DNA of 64,000 nt from Hemibagrus wyckioides (GCF_019097595.1 NC_080720.1:16088352-16152351); one strand, 5' to 3'. Counted from the stretch's first letter, positions 45,681 through 57,126 are shown. The notes: generated from the letters alone by a model not told the origin. Made by a program: numbers and translations.

Positions 45681-48364
45681 TATGTAAATATGGCTTTATT
45701 CATACAGAGAGCTAGCTGAGGCAATGCTTTGCATAAGCCACCTTCTTAGAAATGTATGTAATGCTAACTAACACCCAGGCGGCTGCGCTAACGATGCTGT
45801 AGAATAGGTCAGATGAAAACTCACTGAGAGCTCATTACAAAGAGAAACAGCACAGAAAAGGCACTAGACCAGAAACATAAATCAGTATGAGCCAAATTTT
45901 GCCTATTTGTATTGTTTGTATGAAATGGCTGAGTGAGCCAAAAGTAAATGCTAAAATGCTAACATCAGGCAGCCCTCTCACAAGGGACACTGGAGACAGA
46001 ATGCTTATGTAACACGATTAGACAATAATTCATTCATGATAAGTGAAATATAATGGTCATAAATCGGCATATGCAACAAATCAATGTTTGCCAATGAGCG
46101 ATGCTAATCGAAGAGCTTTGTTTCTAAAACCATTTTATATATAACATATAGCCTCGCTATTTTCTTGTGAAATTATTATTTTAGCTGTGAAAGGATCGCA
46201 GATGTCAACAATTGTTGCCACATACTCTGGTGTTTTTATTTATTTAGATATCAAGCAATATTAGTTCCATGGTAGCTTGGTATTTATCTACTTATAAGGT
46301 TTTTATCTCATGTGCTATAGGAATTATTGTAAAATACCACTTCCCACTGGGACGTTGGGAAACTCGAAATCCCAATTTTCCGAGATGAGAGGACTCCTAA
46401 ACTTTCAGCAAAGCTGAGAGTATAGTTTATGTACTAAATGACAGGCTTTGTTTATTTAAAAATACTATTTTCTAACATTATATGTAATATCACGTGTTAT
46501 TTTTGACATTGTGTGTTCAGTTTCCATCGTGAATGCACAGAGTGGTGACGGATAGGGAATACCCCGCTAGGGAGGGCAGCTATCTCATAATATTAATGTG
46601 TTTCTTATTAATTCTGTGATATAGTTGTGTGATATATTTAGCATGCAAGAGGTTTGTAACTTTTGTGCTGGAAAACAAGCATGTGAGTGATAAGCCAGTT
46701 TGCAGGTGTCCGAAACCTAATGAGGCGATGCTATTGTTCATGGTGTAAAATCAGCATGCGTGACTGGGTTTGTCAAGCTTGATTAAAACAGAATTAAGTT
46801 GTAAAATAATAGTTTATAAAAAGCTGACTGGGCTCTGACCACAATTAACAATAAGATGAGAGTATGGGGAAATAAGTGTGGCGAGGTCAAGGTGTGGTCA
46901 GAAGAAAAATACTTGTCATTCTAAAACTGTGTACAAGGCTGGCTCACAACTGTGTTAATTCAGATCATCTGCAAAGGTCTTGGATTTGTTCTCTGTCAAT
47001 TTTTTTTTGTGTCCTAAACCCCTTGTCTTTAGAAGTATTGATTTTTGATTAACAAGATCAGAACAGTCGTTTTGGACATATCCATATACAGTATGTATGT
47101 ACATGTTATACATTTCTACACTGTGAAAATAGCTTGTATTTGACATAAATTCGTCCGAAAGCTTGCTTACTGTGTAACATGTTATGTTGTCCACAAGGAA
47201 AAGTAGGAATAAACCTGGCATCGTCCATGTTGCGTGTTCCTTCCAACAACAAATGTTGTTTGTGAGTACGACATAATTACCACTTCAAAAGTGTTAAGTA
47301 GGAAAATTCCGACAGCACTTGAAGGCAACATTATAAGACTTTTTGATACCAGTTGAAGGTCTCTCTACTCTTTGAAGATATTGGGGGCGGAGCTTTGTGA
47401 ATATGGGGGGAGGAGTAACGGAGGTGGGCTAAATGAGTTTTCTTCTATTTTTTCTTTTTTGTCCTCAAGTAGTTAAAAATAATTATTCAAATATTGAACC
47501 GACCTACTTAACTGTTAGAGACATAATCTGGGCAAATTTTGCCTAATCTTTCCTAATGCCTTTAATCCTGCTTTTAAATGATTCTTTTTTTGGAGACTGC
47601 AGCAGAGAGACGCTACCCTGTGCACAGTACGTGGGCTAATGGGGGCTTTTTCATGGGTTTATTTTGGGGTTCAGTAAAGCACTGTTTATGTCAAGCTACA
47701 GGAACAAACCAGTGACAATAGAAAAAATAGCATCGGGTGCCTCCTATTCATAAATGAACATTGTCTTTGTCCTGAGAGCTTCATAATGCACCTTTAGTGA
47801 GTATAAAAGACAAAGTAATTTTTTATCTATTCTGTGGGACACTGGGCTTGATTCACATTTCTGGTCTCAACCAGATGTGCTGGCAAAAATTTATGAAGAA
47901 AAAACAACGTTGCACCTACTATTCATTTCTGTGTGTGTTTGTTTAGAACACAATATCTGTTTGATTACATTACTCGTATACCTTTTGTCTGTCTGTGTAT
48001 TTGAAGAGGGCATGTGAAATGTTTATGAGTGTGCCTTGACCTTCTGAAATTTGTATGATGTGTTTTGAGACACAAGTTACATATCAAAACATCCATTAAA
48101 ATGGAGAACGCAGCTAGGTTTTTTGCATTTCATTTGTATAAAGAAAAGGCATATCATGCTTAAAGCTGCATTAGGTAAGATGTGTCTAAATTTGGCAAGA
48201 GTAGGTATTAAACGGTTAAGTAAGTGCGTTCAAAAACAAGTGAATGTTCATCTTTCCTCCCTGAATCCCCGGGGACACCCCCTAGCTTTCCCCATTACCA
48301 GCCATGCACACAAAGCTCCACGTCAGAACCTGTCTTGTACTCAACACGACTGCCATGACATCTC
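45681..48364. other. Unresolved sequence with possible MITE ends
   Basis: 'cttcccactgggacgttggg' with 'cgaaatcccaattttccgag' (46343-46385) and 'cataattaccacttcaaaag' with 'gtaggaaaattccgacagca' (47270-47320) resemble the two ends of a fish MITE. A 'gggggcggagc' block at 47382-47430 is also repeat-like. None is defined well enough to bound. Confidence 0.35.
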
Positions 48365-48782
48365 CTTCAATACTACAAACACACCAAATTCAGCTCATAA
48401 TGATTTATGAGAACGGTCACAAATGCTGTCACCGTTCTGTTTTTCATTGTAATGAGGTCTCATGAGCCTTAAAGCATCACTATAAGCATGCTAGCATTTT
48501 AATCTACATGATTGGCCATTCAGCTGCTTAATAGCCAAGTTACAACGCTATAAACACGCAAAATTCATCACACACTGATTTATGGGGAATCCTGTCCTGT
48601 TTTTCATTGTACTGGTGTATTATAAGCTTAACACCCTGGTATCAACGTGTTAGCATTTTAAGCTACATGATTAGATCATTTAGTTGCTTGAAAGGCAAAT
48701 CATAACACTATAAACATTCACATTCCGTCTCATATTGATTTAGGAGAACAGTCAATAATGCCGTCATGCTCTTTTTTTTTTG
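48365..48782 (+). repeat. Tandem repeat with about 160-176-bp period, 2.4 copies
   Basis: The word (C/A)TA(C/T)AAACA starts units at 48373, 48549 and 48709. Each unit carries 'tgatttatg' or similar, 'ctgtttttcattgta', 'gttagcattttaa.ctacatgatt' type sequence and 'gcttgaaaggcaa' type sequence in the same order. Unit 2 lacks about 16 bases that units 1 and 3 have. The last unit stops at a poly-T run. Confidence 0.85.
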
Positions 48783-49012
48783 GCTTTGTAATTAAGAAAA
48801 AGCTTGACACAGAATGAACCACTGAACTGGTATGTAAATGAAATCTGTGTAACACTTTGAACTGTTTGTGAATGGCCTGCTTTACATAATTAATCAAATA
48901 GAAATGTTAAGCTAATTCTGCATCCAGCTTCATCCCCTTCACCAGTAATAAATTACTCCAAGTTGTAAAAGCGCTGCCAATGGTTCATCTGGTTTTATTG
49001 CTTTCCTTGTCA
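48783..49012 (-). repeat. Interspersed repeat R (copy 2), rearranged
   Basis: Part A of the 45.5 kb repeat is here in reverse complement ('ttctgcatccagcttcatcc', 'ttcaccagtaataaattact'). Part B ('ggtatgtaaatgaaatctgt', 'aactttgaactgttt') is in direct orientation. One part is therefore inverted relative to the other when the two copies are compared. Confidence 0.65.
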
Positions 49013-49245
49013 TTACTTTTTTTTTTTTTGAGAAGCACAGCCTGAGTTTTTGCTTAGAGAATTATCTGGCTGGACATGGGGTTTTCCAGCCTCAGCCATA
49101 TTTCTCATTTTGAACAGGCTGAGATGGTGGGGGTGTGAAGGGCATTGGGAGAGTGGCTAAAAATGACTGACAAGAGGCTCATCCAAAAGAGCATTCTGAA
49201 CTGTAACACACGTACCTGTAATCCACCTGTGCTGAGTCCTTGGCG

Positions 49246-49375
<130 letters not shown>

Positions 49376-49407
49376 TTTATTTCCTTTGTTTTTTATCACT
49401 GTTCTTG

Positions 49408-49440
49408 TCTATTTATTTATTTATTTATTTATTTATTTAC
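49408..49440. repeat. (ATTT)n microsatellite
   Basis: About eight units, 35 bases after the (ATT)n array. Confidence 0.9.
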
Positions 49441-49953
49441 CTGTTTGTTTGTAAGAATGTGTCTGCTACCAGGTCGCTCATACTAGTGTCCATCCAACAA
49501 CAAGCCATAAAGCAATATTATTCAACACAGAGAACCAGGCTACTAACCAGTACAAACGTTTTCATTTTACATATTTTCTTTCAATAGAAGTTTTGCTGCA
49601 CAGAAATCAATATCTGATGACAGAAATGACTGTATCTACAAATGATTTGAACTTGAAGGAACACTAAATTACACAGTTTATTGTCTCCACCCACAAACCT
49701 CTCTGTAACTAGTCATTTAAAAATGCACAGATTTAGTGGCATTTTTTATCACTCACAGACTTACAGGACCCGAGGCAGTGTATCGCAGAGGGTGTGATAG
49801 ATCTGGTGGAGCTACACACACACTCTGACACACTGATTTTTGTAAATGAAACTGTTTAATTAGTGAAGGCTAATTTGTATCAAATCATTTACATGGTGTA
49901 GTCAGCCTTGCCATGAATATTTTAATTGATTATTTTTGCCTAAGGTACTTCTC

Positions 49954-49992
<39 letters not shown>

Positions 49993-50699
49993 CTGTGTGT
50001 GTAAGAGAGACAGAGAGCTTGTTCCATGCAAAATTTCTAATCACTCCCAAGCTCAACATCTACAAATTAATCTCATACATAGAAACAGCTTTGAATATTA
50101 AAATACATTTTAAGATTGCCTCTCTCTCGTTTTAGTTTCAGAAGCACTTTATTTAACCAAATATTAGCATTTGTGCGGTTTTACTCCATGTAAAAAAAAT
50201 TTTAAAAATCCAACAGATAGCAAAAGAAAAAAGTGGAGCAATGACTGAAGCTGCTTGATCATATCATGTCTTGCATTTTTGTACAAGTTTAAGAAAAATA
50301 AACCCAGATTCCACCAAAAGCGATCAGCATGTCTAGGATCCAGGAGTAATCATGAGTTGTTAAAATATTTGCAAGATCCATGTCTTTTTCATTTTCCCGT
50401 GGCTATTGAGTGCACTTAACCGTTTTTTTCTTACACCCGGCTCTTTGCATGTTCATCTGCCGTCTTTCACAATCCGTGTATCATGGTGCTCTGCATTATC
50501 GAAACAAAAGCCTCAGAAATCTGGCTGCTCTTTTATTTCTATGCCGAAGTTCGACTCCGCTTAAACAACCTGCCATTTTCTTTGTAGAAAGAGCTCCATT
50601 AGAATTATCCACCTCTCACCTTCTCTTTTCAAAAATCAGTGAATGTCCAGCTGATGTAACCACTTACAGAACGATTTTTTCATACCTCCCTTTCTAATC
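49441..50699. other. Non-coding sequence with a possible conserved block
   Basis: A (GT)n array at 49958-50003 is listed separately. Bases 50400-50690 lack simple repeats and have balanced composition, and they contain 'gagctccattagaattatcc'. The 95-codon open frame there (50410-50697) has no known domain, so I prefer non-coding. Confidence 0.3.
49958..50003. repeat. Imperfect (GT)n microsatellite
   Basis: GT units with AT and CT interruptions. Confidence 0.9.
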
Positions 50700-50736
50700 A
50701 AAGAGAGAGATACAGAGAGAGAGAGCTAGAGAGAGT

Positions 50737-50768
<32 letters not shown>

Positions 50769-50787
50769 GCGAGAGAGAGAGAGAGAA
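50700..50787. repeat. (GA)n-rich microsatellite tract
   Basis: GA and GACA units with several interruptions. Confidence 0.9.
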
Positions 50788-51048
50788 GCATTGGGACAGG
50801 GAACAAAAACTTGGGGTGTGTATACGGTTATTAAAATTCATCTCTTATTGCCGTCACAGGCCTTTTCAATGCCATATTTCCAGCTACTATTCACCCTGAC
50901 GCACAACAAAGGACACAGAATTAAAGCCTAACCGTTGCCATGGAACCCAAGAGCTGTGCTGAAATTTCCAGTTGCTTCTTTTTCTTGCACCTCCACCCCC
51001 CAGCGCACTGTTGCTTTTAGGGACAAGCTGATAATTAAAAGCAGGAGG
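50788..51048. other. Low-repeat block between GA arrays
   Basis: The block has balanced composition and contains GTTGCCATGGAAC (50934-50946), similar to an RFX X-box (GTTGCCATGGCAAC type). A conserved non-coding element is possible but unproven. Confidence 0.25.
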
Positions 51049-51064
51049 CAGAGAGAGAGAGAAA

Positions 51065-51100
<36 letters not shown>
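51049..51100. repeat. (GA)n microsatellite
   Basis: About 24 units with one AAAT interruption. Confidence 0.9.
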
Positions 51101-51101
<1 letters not shown>

Positions 51102-51644
51102 TGAAATGGTTTCAAATGTGTCAGCACCAGAGACAGAGACTAGCTACCAGAAAGCCTACCAGAGCATTAACATTGTACTATTCCAATAGCTTTAAATTCA
51201 AGCCAAGAATGAAGAGAGTACGCTGTATGTGTCCATGCTTGTTGATAAGGTAGAGTCAATTCACAACTATGTTTAAATTTCAATTTTTAAAATCTCTGTT
51301 TCAGAAAAGCCGGAAGCTTTTTGTCTAATGTTTGCAGGTTGGGTTTTTTTAGAGGATTGAGTCTAATTGGGATTATTTATTGTCTCACTGCTTATTCATT
51401 GTCTCCCAACTAATGTGGTTTTCTACAGTAACACAATTCAGGAGATAATATGGAAAGCAAAACAGGAAAGAACAAAGTAGTCGTCCCTCTCCCTCCCTTC
51501 ATGTTTCCCTATATGCCTGCTAGGTTTCTCAGCTAGAATGATTTTACATGAGATTTTCTGCTACTAAGACCAGGTCACCTGCAGCATTCACATACTTGTT
51601 AATGTGCGTATTCACTGCACGCTGTCTCTTCGTTCAGGAGTCGT
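51101..51644. other. Unresolved non-coding sequence
   Basis: Nothing recognised. Confidence 0.3.
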
Positions 51645-51651
51645 TACACTC

Positions 51652-51684
<33 letters not shown>

Positions 51685-51978
51685 GTGGTTACATCTTACT
51701 AAGTACCACAGGTCCTCACAAGGACAGGAATATCTGATAGCTTTGACCTTGCGGAGACGTTTGGCTGGTCCCCATTAGGGAAAACTGTTTTTTTGTTGTT
51801 ACAGCTTTTATTTAAAAACACTAAAACAGCCCAAAGGTTTCCTTCTGGTTACCCGGGTTAAGGTTAGGTTTAGGTTTAAGTGTAGGCATACTGTACTATT
51901 AATTAGGTACATTAATAACCCTGTCAGTGGAAAGTCTTCACAAGGACAATAGAATGTGTGTGTGTGTGTGTGTGTATG
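51645..51978 (+). repeat. Fish repeat bordered by two (GT)n arrays, with telomere-like core
   Basis: The block lies between GT arrays at 51650-51688 and 51955-51976. It contains 'ggtcctcacaaggacaggaa', 'tttgaccttgcggagacgtt', 'tggctggtccccattaggga', a degenerate TTAGG run ('gggttaaggttaggtttagg' at 51856-51875) and 'gtcttcacaaggacaataga'. A truncated relative follows the GT array at 23.1 kb. The mechanism of spread is not clear from sequence. Confidence 0.65.
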
Positions 51979-52089
51979 TGCAGGGCTAGTCCCCAGGAGA
52001 GTTGAGGTGTTAGATGGTCAGAGACTAAATAACCTTTCCCGGTTATTCTCTGATGGAAAATGACACTATCGTTTTCTCTTTTTCTGTAT

Positions 52090-52112
52090 TTGTGTGTGTG
52101 TGTGTGTGTGTG
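52090..52112. repeat. (GT)n microsatellite
   Basis: About 11 units. Confidence 0.85.
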
Positions 52113-52289
52113 ATTAATTAATTTTTTTTACATACAAACCCTAAATGACAAGTACATGAATAAAAGATCTGGGTGTCTGAATAAATAAGTAAATAAGTTC
52201 ATTCATAGTACATACAGGAATAAAAGATGAGCCAATATGATGAAAGTTAAAGAAATGTCAAATAACTCCAGGGCAATACTGTGAAAACC

Positions 52290-52353
52290 TCGCTCTTCCT
52301 CTCTCTCTTTCTCTCTCTCTCTAACTCACACACACACACACACACACACACAG
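52290..52353. repeat. (CT)n(CA)n compound microsatellite
   Basis: A CT run with interruptions, then 'aa', then about 13 CA units, the same compound type and strand order as at 0.65, 0.84 and 56.28 kb. Confidence 0.9.
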
Positions 52354-52624
52354 AGAGAGAGTTTAACACACCGTTGTGACAATAATTTTTGTACACTGTG
52401 TTCTACAACATAAGAGTAGACCTTGTCACTCAAATAACATTATGGGCAACACTTTAAGAGCAGCTTTATTTTCCGTGTGTGTGTGCAGTGTATACGCAGG
52501 ATGTCATGTTGCTCCTTTCTATTGAAGAGGCAATGCATTTACTGCAGATTAGAAAGAGAATAAAAGAAAAACACCAGAGTGGTTTAGTTTCCATGGGTGT
52601 GTGAAAGAGAGAGAGAATGTATGG

Positions 52625-52626
<2 letters not shown>

Positions 52627-52661
<35 letters not shown>

Positions 52662-52672
52662 TCAGTGTGTGT
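52627..52672. repeat. Imperfect (GT)n microsatellite
   Basis: About 20 units with C and TCA interruptions. Confidence 0.9.
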
Positions 52673-53478
52673 GTCTATTCTCCGCCATTACAAGCAGAGC
52701 AGAAAGGCTCTTTGTACACTGAGCACACACAGTCTGAGTGAGAGAATTTCACACCTGTGTAAGTGTGAGCTTGGTGATGCAAGCAAAGAAAAAAGCACCT
52801 CTGATTGAGAGATCAGAGGCAGAGCAGTTGATCACGCCGAAGACCTTTCTAGATCGCTATGAAAAAAAATGAAATAAAGCAACATACTGATGAGGATTGT
52901 TTGATTGTGTGCATTACAGGCAAATGTATGTATAGAGCACAGGGCCAGAGGTGTACCTGGCCTTTGGTAGTGTAAAGCTGTGTGGGTGGAACCTACAAGA
53001 ACATCTACAGACGCAGAATCCTGAGAGCTGTGAAGTGTGTACTGCATGTACTGAATGCTGCATGCTTTTAATATTTCTCTGCATACCACACTGCATCCTC
53101 TCCACAGCTTTAGTTAATATAGTATTGACCAAATGGCACATAAATTCTACAGTAGAGTGAAAATTTCTTTCAAGTTTGTAAATGGAAAGAAATCGGCAGA
53201 AATGTTAAGTCGAGGCAATATTTGCTATCACCACCCTTTTGTCATTTTTTAAAAAACTGCATCCATTTGTAAAAAAAAATTAAAAAATAAAATAAAATAA
53301 CTGCACTGCAGTTTTCTAAGAAAGTTGGCTGACATGTTGTTCTGAGCATCTTGGAAAACTTGATACATCTGCACATTTTGGCACTCTTTTGTTGCTCCAG
53401 GTCCCAGACTGCCTTTATATATTTTTTTTAACTAAAAAGTGCTCTGTTACTTATATTACTTAATATATTATTTATTCA
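52673..53478. other. Unresolved non-coding sequence
   Basis: A-rich tract at 53270-53300. No element or gene recognised. Confidence 0.3.
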
Positions 53479-53793
53479 GAGGGTCATGGTGGTTTAGTGG
53501 TTATCATGTTGGCCGCATACATTCTTAGTTGTGGGTTTGATTCCAGCCTCCACCCTGTGGTGCAGAGTTTGCATGTTGTCCCCATCCTTTAGGGGGTTTC
53601 CTTCAGGTACTCTGGTCTCCTCCCAAGGTCCAAATATATACTTTATATGCTGACTTGCATCTCTAAATTGTCTGAATGTGTGTATGAGTTGGCCCCTGCC
53701 TTCTGCCCAGAGTTCCATGGGAAAGACTGCAGGTCCCTCAACCCTGTGTAGGAAAAACTGTACAGAAAATGAATGGATGAATAATTTATTAAT
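53479..53793 (+). mobile_element. tRNA-derived SINE, decayed full-length
   Basis: The head 'catggtggtttagtggttat' and box B-like 'gggtttgattcca' (53531-53543) are followed by 'gcagagtttgcatgttgtcc', 'gggtttccttcaggtactct', 'ggtctcctcccaaggtccaa', 'catctctaaattgtctgaat' and a 'acagaaaatgaatggatgaa' tail. It is the same class as the 20.1 kb SINE, much older and on the opposite strand. Confidence 0.75.
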
Positions 53794-53796
53794 TTT

Positions 53797-54005
53797 ACTC
53801 ATTTCCAGCAGCCCCTTTATCCTGGTCAGGGCTGTGGTGAATCCAGAGACAATCCCAGTAACACTAGTAGGAGAATTTACCCCAGATGTTATGCCAGTCC
53901 ATAATAGTTCGCAATGCACACATTTTCACACACTCGTTCACACCTTGGGGCAATTTAGCCTAGCCAATCTGCATGTTTTTAGACAGTTGGAGGAAAACAA
54001 CCCAG
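53797..54005 (-). mobile_element. SINE body fragment, convergent with the preceding copy
   Basis: 'tttatcctggtcagggctgt', 'gtggtgaatccagagacaat', 'atgccagtccataatagttc', 'cattttcacacactcgttca' and 'cttggggcaatttagcctag' match the minus strand of the same SINE class, without the head. It begins four bases after the plus-strand copy ends, so the two are tail to tail. Confidence 0.7.
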
Positions 54006-54354
54006 CATAATGATGAATAATACAGATAATTAGAAAACTAATGTTTGGAAACAGAAGATATAAAGATATTGACTAAACATCTAAGACCAATTTTTTTTAA
54101 AAATTCATAATTGGATACTTGTTATTAATTGAATACAATGGTAAGGCAGTGATTGATGAAAAGTGAAGGATATTCTAGTGTGCCAACAAAATACATTATT
54201 TTATCACAGTCCAGAGCTGTTTTGGATGGTCACATATGGATCCTTTAAAGGTTTGCACAGTTTACAACAAACACTCTTACACCTTTACATTCATACACCC
54301 TTGCACACTTAGTACTCTTTGACTTAAATTTGAATTCACTGAGGTGAATTGAAT

Positions 54355-54800
54355 TGGTAGATATTGTGGCTTATTGGTTATAAACATTCGCTTCATACCT
54401 CCAGGGTTGTGGATTTATTTTTATATTTAAACATTTGACACCCTTATCCAGATTGACTTAAATTACTGATTTCATACAAGTGAGCAATTAAGGGCCTTGC
54501 TCAGGGGCCCAGCAGGGGCAGCTTGGTGGACCTGGGATACAAACTCACAACCTTCTGAGCAGTAGTCCAACACCTTCATCACTTAGCTACCACATCCCAA
54601 CAGTTTGTCTCTGCATGTTCTCCTCCACTCCCTGGGTTTCCTCAGGGTTCACCGGTTTCCTTCCCCAGTTCAAAGAGTTTTAGGCTTATTGGCTTGTCTA
54701 ATGTGTGTAAGGGGGGGCATGTGTGTGTGTGTGTGTGATATGCCCTCCAGGGTATCCTCCACTTTGTGTCCTGAGTGCCCTGAGTTAGGATAAGCAGAAC
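54355..54800 (+). mobile_element. tRNA-derived SINE interrupted by another SINE
   Basis: The head 'ttgtggcttattggttataa' with 'acattcgcttcatacctcca' and 'gggttgtggattt' occupies 54364-54425. The body resumes at about 54601 with 'agtttgtctctgcatgttct', 'cctgggtttcctcagggttc', 'accggtttccttccccagtt' and 'ttaggcttattggcttgtct', and ends in 'ggataagcagaactgaa' near 54800. A (GT)n array at 54719-54738 replaces part of the body. Confidence 0.7.
54426..54600 (-). mobile_element. tRNA-derived SINE (GTAAGTCGCTC-tail type) inside another SINE
   Basis: On the minus strand it reads 'ttgggatgtggtagctaagt', 'ggtgttggactactgctcag', 'ccaagctgcccctgctgggc', 'cctgagcaaggcccttaatt' and the tail 'taatttaagtcaatctggat' with 'aagggtgtcaaatg'. 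It is the same class as at 14.9 and 62.8 kb. Confidence 0.75.
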
Positions 54801-55113
54801 TGAAATAATAATTTAATTGAATGGTCAAATGTTTCTGGATCTTGGATGGAACGTTAAATAATGTTAGTAGAAATTAAGGTTTTCAAATGATCTGAAAGAG
54901 ACTCTTTCTCTTTTCCCCAGGATTATGTAGATCTTGATATCTTGTGGACTCACCTCAGACCCCTGACATCAAAAAATGTGGTACATCCCCACAGGAAAGC
55001 TATCAGATTAATAGCAATGTGATGATATGGAGGTCTAATTCAATAAGTATTCCCAAGCTATCTACCCTGTGCCAATATGAAATGTGACAATCATTGAAAT
55101 GGAGAAGAGAAAG

Positions 55114-55116
55114 ACG

Positions 55117-55150
<34 letters not shown>
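55114..55150. repeat. (GA)n microsatellite
   Basis: About 18 units. Confidence 0.9.
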
Positions 55151-55154
<4 letters not shown>

Positions 55155-55625
55155 CACTAGAATCTCTATCATCTTGCTCATGTGTCAGCTGAGGCGAAAG
55201 TGTCATTTGATTGACAGTTGCTATCACAGTGTAGGACTATTATCAGCCTCACCTGATCATCACAGGAGCCTCATGATATCACTCCTGCTTTTTATCTATG
55301 CAAGTAAACCTACATCTGACATTTACACTTTATCTACAGACACACACATGCAGCTTTACACGCATTGCGTGCATGTCTGTCTTTTCTCGCTCTCCTCCCA
55401 CAGCTACCTGCACACACTTTATTCCAGATAGAAGCAATAAAGATAGAAGAAAATAAAGAAAGTACAAACAGATGGATAAATCTTAGATCTTATCACCTTT
55501 CAAACTTTGGGTTGAAAAGCGTTTAAATGTTGCATACAATTTCTGTTGTAGCTCTGTTTTGTAATTCTTGAAGCAATAATTTGTATACTTGTAAGTGCAA
55601 ATTCTCCATTTTGCACAAAGACAGA

Positions 55626-55668
55626 CAGACACACACACACACACACATACATACACACACACACACAG
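55626..55668. repeat. Imperfect (CA)n microsatellite
   Basis: CA units with TACATA interruption. Confidence 0.9.
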
Positions 55669-56279
55669 TAGCATAAGTTATACTCTTGTAAATCTTGGAG
55701 TTATCGGTTCAGGCGAGCATGGAGCAGAGGAGGGCTGGATGAGTCTGCCTCTTATTTAAGGCTGAGCTCTAGAGACCAGTGGAGGGTGAAATTATCCCAG
55801 GCACACCACAGCATGTGTGGGCTACTGGAGCGTGACCGCCTGGGACCCCCAGCCAGACCTCCAGGACCCAGGGGGTTTTCATCATAGCCAAGGGTTAAGT
55901 AAATGATCAGAGGATGGCTCCGGCTTGTGTGGGTGTTTTTATGTATCTGTATGTTCACAGAGTGCTCAGGAGGTTGGTTTGGGATCCACACGCCTCATGA
56001 TTTGCACAAAAGTGATAGACTCTCTTAGCCAGATCCTCATCTCCTTTTACGTCTTCCATGGATAAGAACTGTTTACATCTGTTTTTACTTTAATCATATT
56101 CTAGTCAGACACTCTCTTATGCAAACTTTACAAGATCTCGGCTGTTTTATATAAACCCCTATCTGTTCATTCCACAAAGACCTCTTTTTTTAGTTTGACA
56201 ACAGTCATGTTGTTATGCTAAGTAGATGTCACACTTTGCTTTGTGTCACAGTAACTAATGGTTAATCTTCCTCTCTCGC

Positions 56280-56332
56280 TCAGTCTCTCTCTCTCTCTCT
56301 CTCTTTCTCTACACACACACACACACACACAT
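56280..56332. repeat. (CT)n(CA)n compound microsatellite
   Basis: About 12 CT units, a TTTCTCTA interruption, then about 11 CA units. Confidence 0.9.
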
Positions 56333-56792
56333 GTTCTGCAGTCTTCTATCTGAGCTGCAGTACTCTACCACTCCCAATGGGCCTTATTACCAGTGACATT
56401 CAGCCCTATCTACCTCACTACTGTCTCATCTTAGCGAGAAAGAAAGGGAAAGATTCACGTAAGTAGGCTGAGAGTCTTAGGCCTCATTTTTCTTCTGTGC
56501 TTGCTGGTCCACACCAGGAACTGTACATGATCCTCAAGGAGAGCCATGTTATAGACAGTGTGCAAAGAGATTGTCCAAATTTTGCATGAAGGAGCCCTTT
56601 TCCAAGACACTGCCTCCTCTCTCTGGCGCCGCCGGTTCTTTTCTATTACTCTGATTTCTAAAAAGCTTTTATATCTCCACAATTAAGCTATAAAAATGTA
56701 ATCCCTATTTCCATACTTTTACTATACTGTACTTTTATATTCAAATTTCCCATATTTGAATATAATAGTACTGTATATACAAATGTAATAAC
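56333..56792. other. Unresolved non-coding sequence
   Basis: Nothing recognised. Confidence 0.3.
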
Positions 56793-57021
56793 CAAGCCTC
56801 CTGGTGATCCAGTGGAAGGGTCCCATGCTCTCATTGCCGTGGCCTGGGTTTGATTCCCGGGCAGAGCGCTCACCCAGCCACTGAAGAGTTAACTGCTCAG
56901 GTTAAATGATAGGGTTGCATCAGGAAGAGCATCCAGCATAAAACCTGTGCCAAATCAAAACATGCGGACCAGATGATCCACTGTGGTGACCCCAAAAACA
57001 GGGAGCAACCAAAAGAGCAAC
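56793..57021 (+). mobile_element. tRNA-derived SINE, V-SINE-like core (copy 2), with target duplication
   Basis: It has the same head and body as at 5.37 kb: 'ctcctggtgatccagtgg', box B-like 'gggtttgattcc' (56846-56857), 'gggttgcatcaggaagagca', 'aaaacctgtgccaaatcaaa' and 'ccactgtggtgacccc'. Flanks share ATACAAAT at 56777-56784 and 57022-57029, with an imperfect extension (gtaata/atatta), consistent with a target duplication of about 14 bases. It lacks the (AAC)n end of copy 1. Confidence 0.8.
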
Positions 57022-57126
57022 ATACAAATATATTAATCATAATATTTGCTATTATTACATTTGTATTATACACACAGACACAAATATTATAATTATTACA
57101 TTTGTATATACTAGTATATTTAAATA

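Larger units (their letters stand above)
54801..56279. other. Unresolved sequence with GA and CA arrays
   Basis: (GA)n at 55114-55150 and (CA)n at 55626-55668 are the only clear features. Block 55700-55990 has balanced composition but no open coding signal. Confidence 0.3.

Noticed and set aside
45299..45724. 141-codon minus-strand open frame
   Set aside because: It overlaps interspersed repeat R and another open frame in a different frame. No conserved motif is visible.
51856..51885. Interstitial telomere or chromosome fusion point
   Set aside because: The TTAGG-like run is short, degenerate and part of a dispersed repeat with a second fragment elsewhere, so it does not mark a fusion.
53494..53919. 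141-codon minus-strand open frame
   Set aside because: It runs across two SINE copies, so its peptide is translated SINE sequence.
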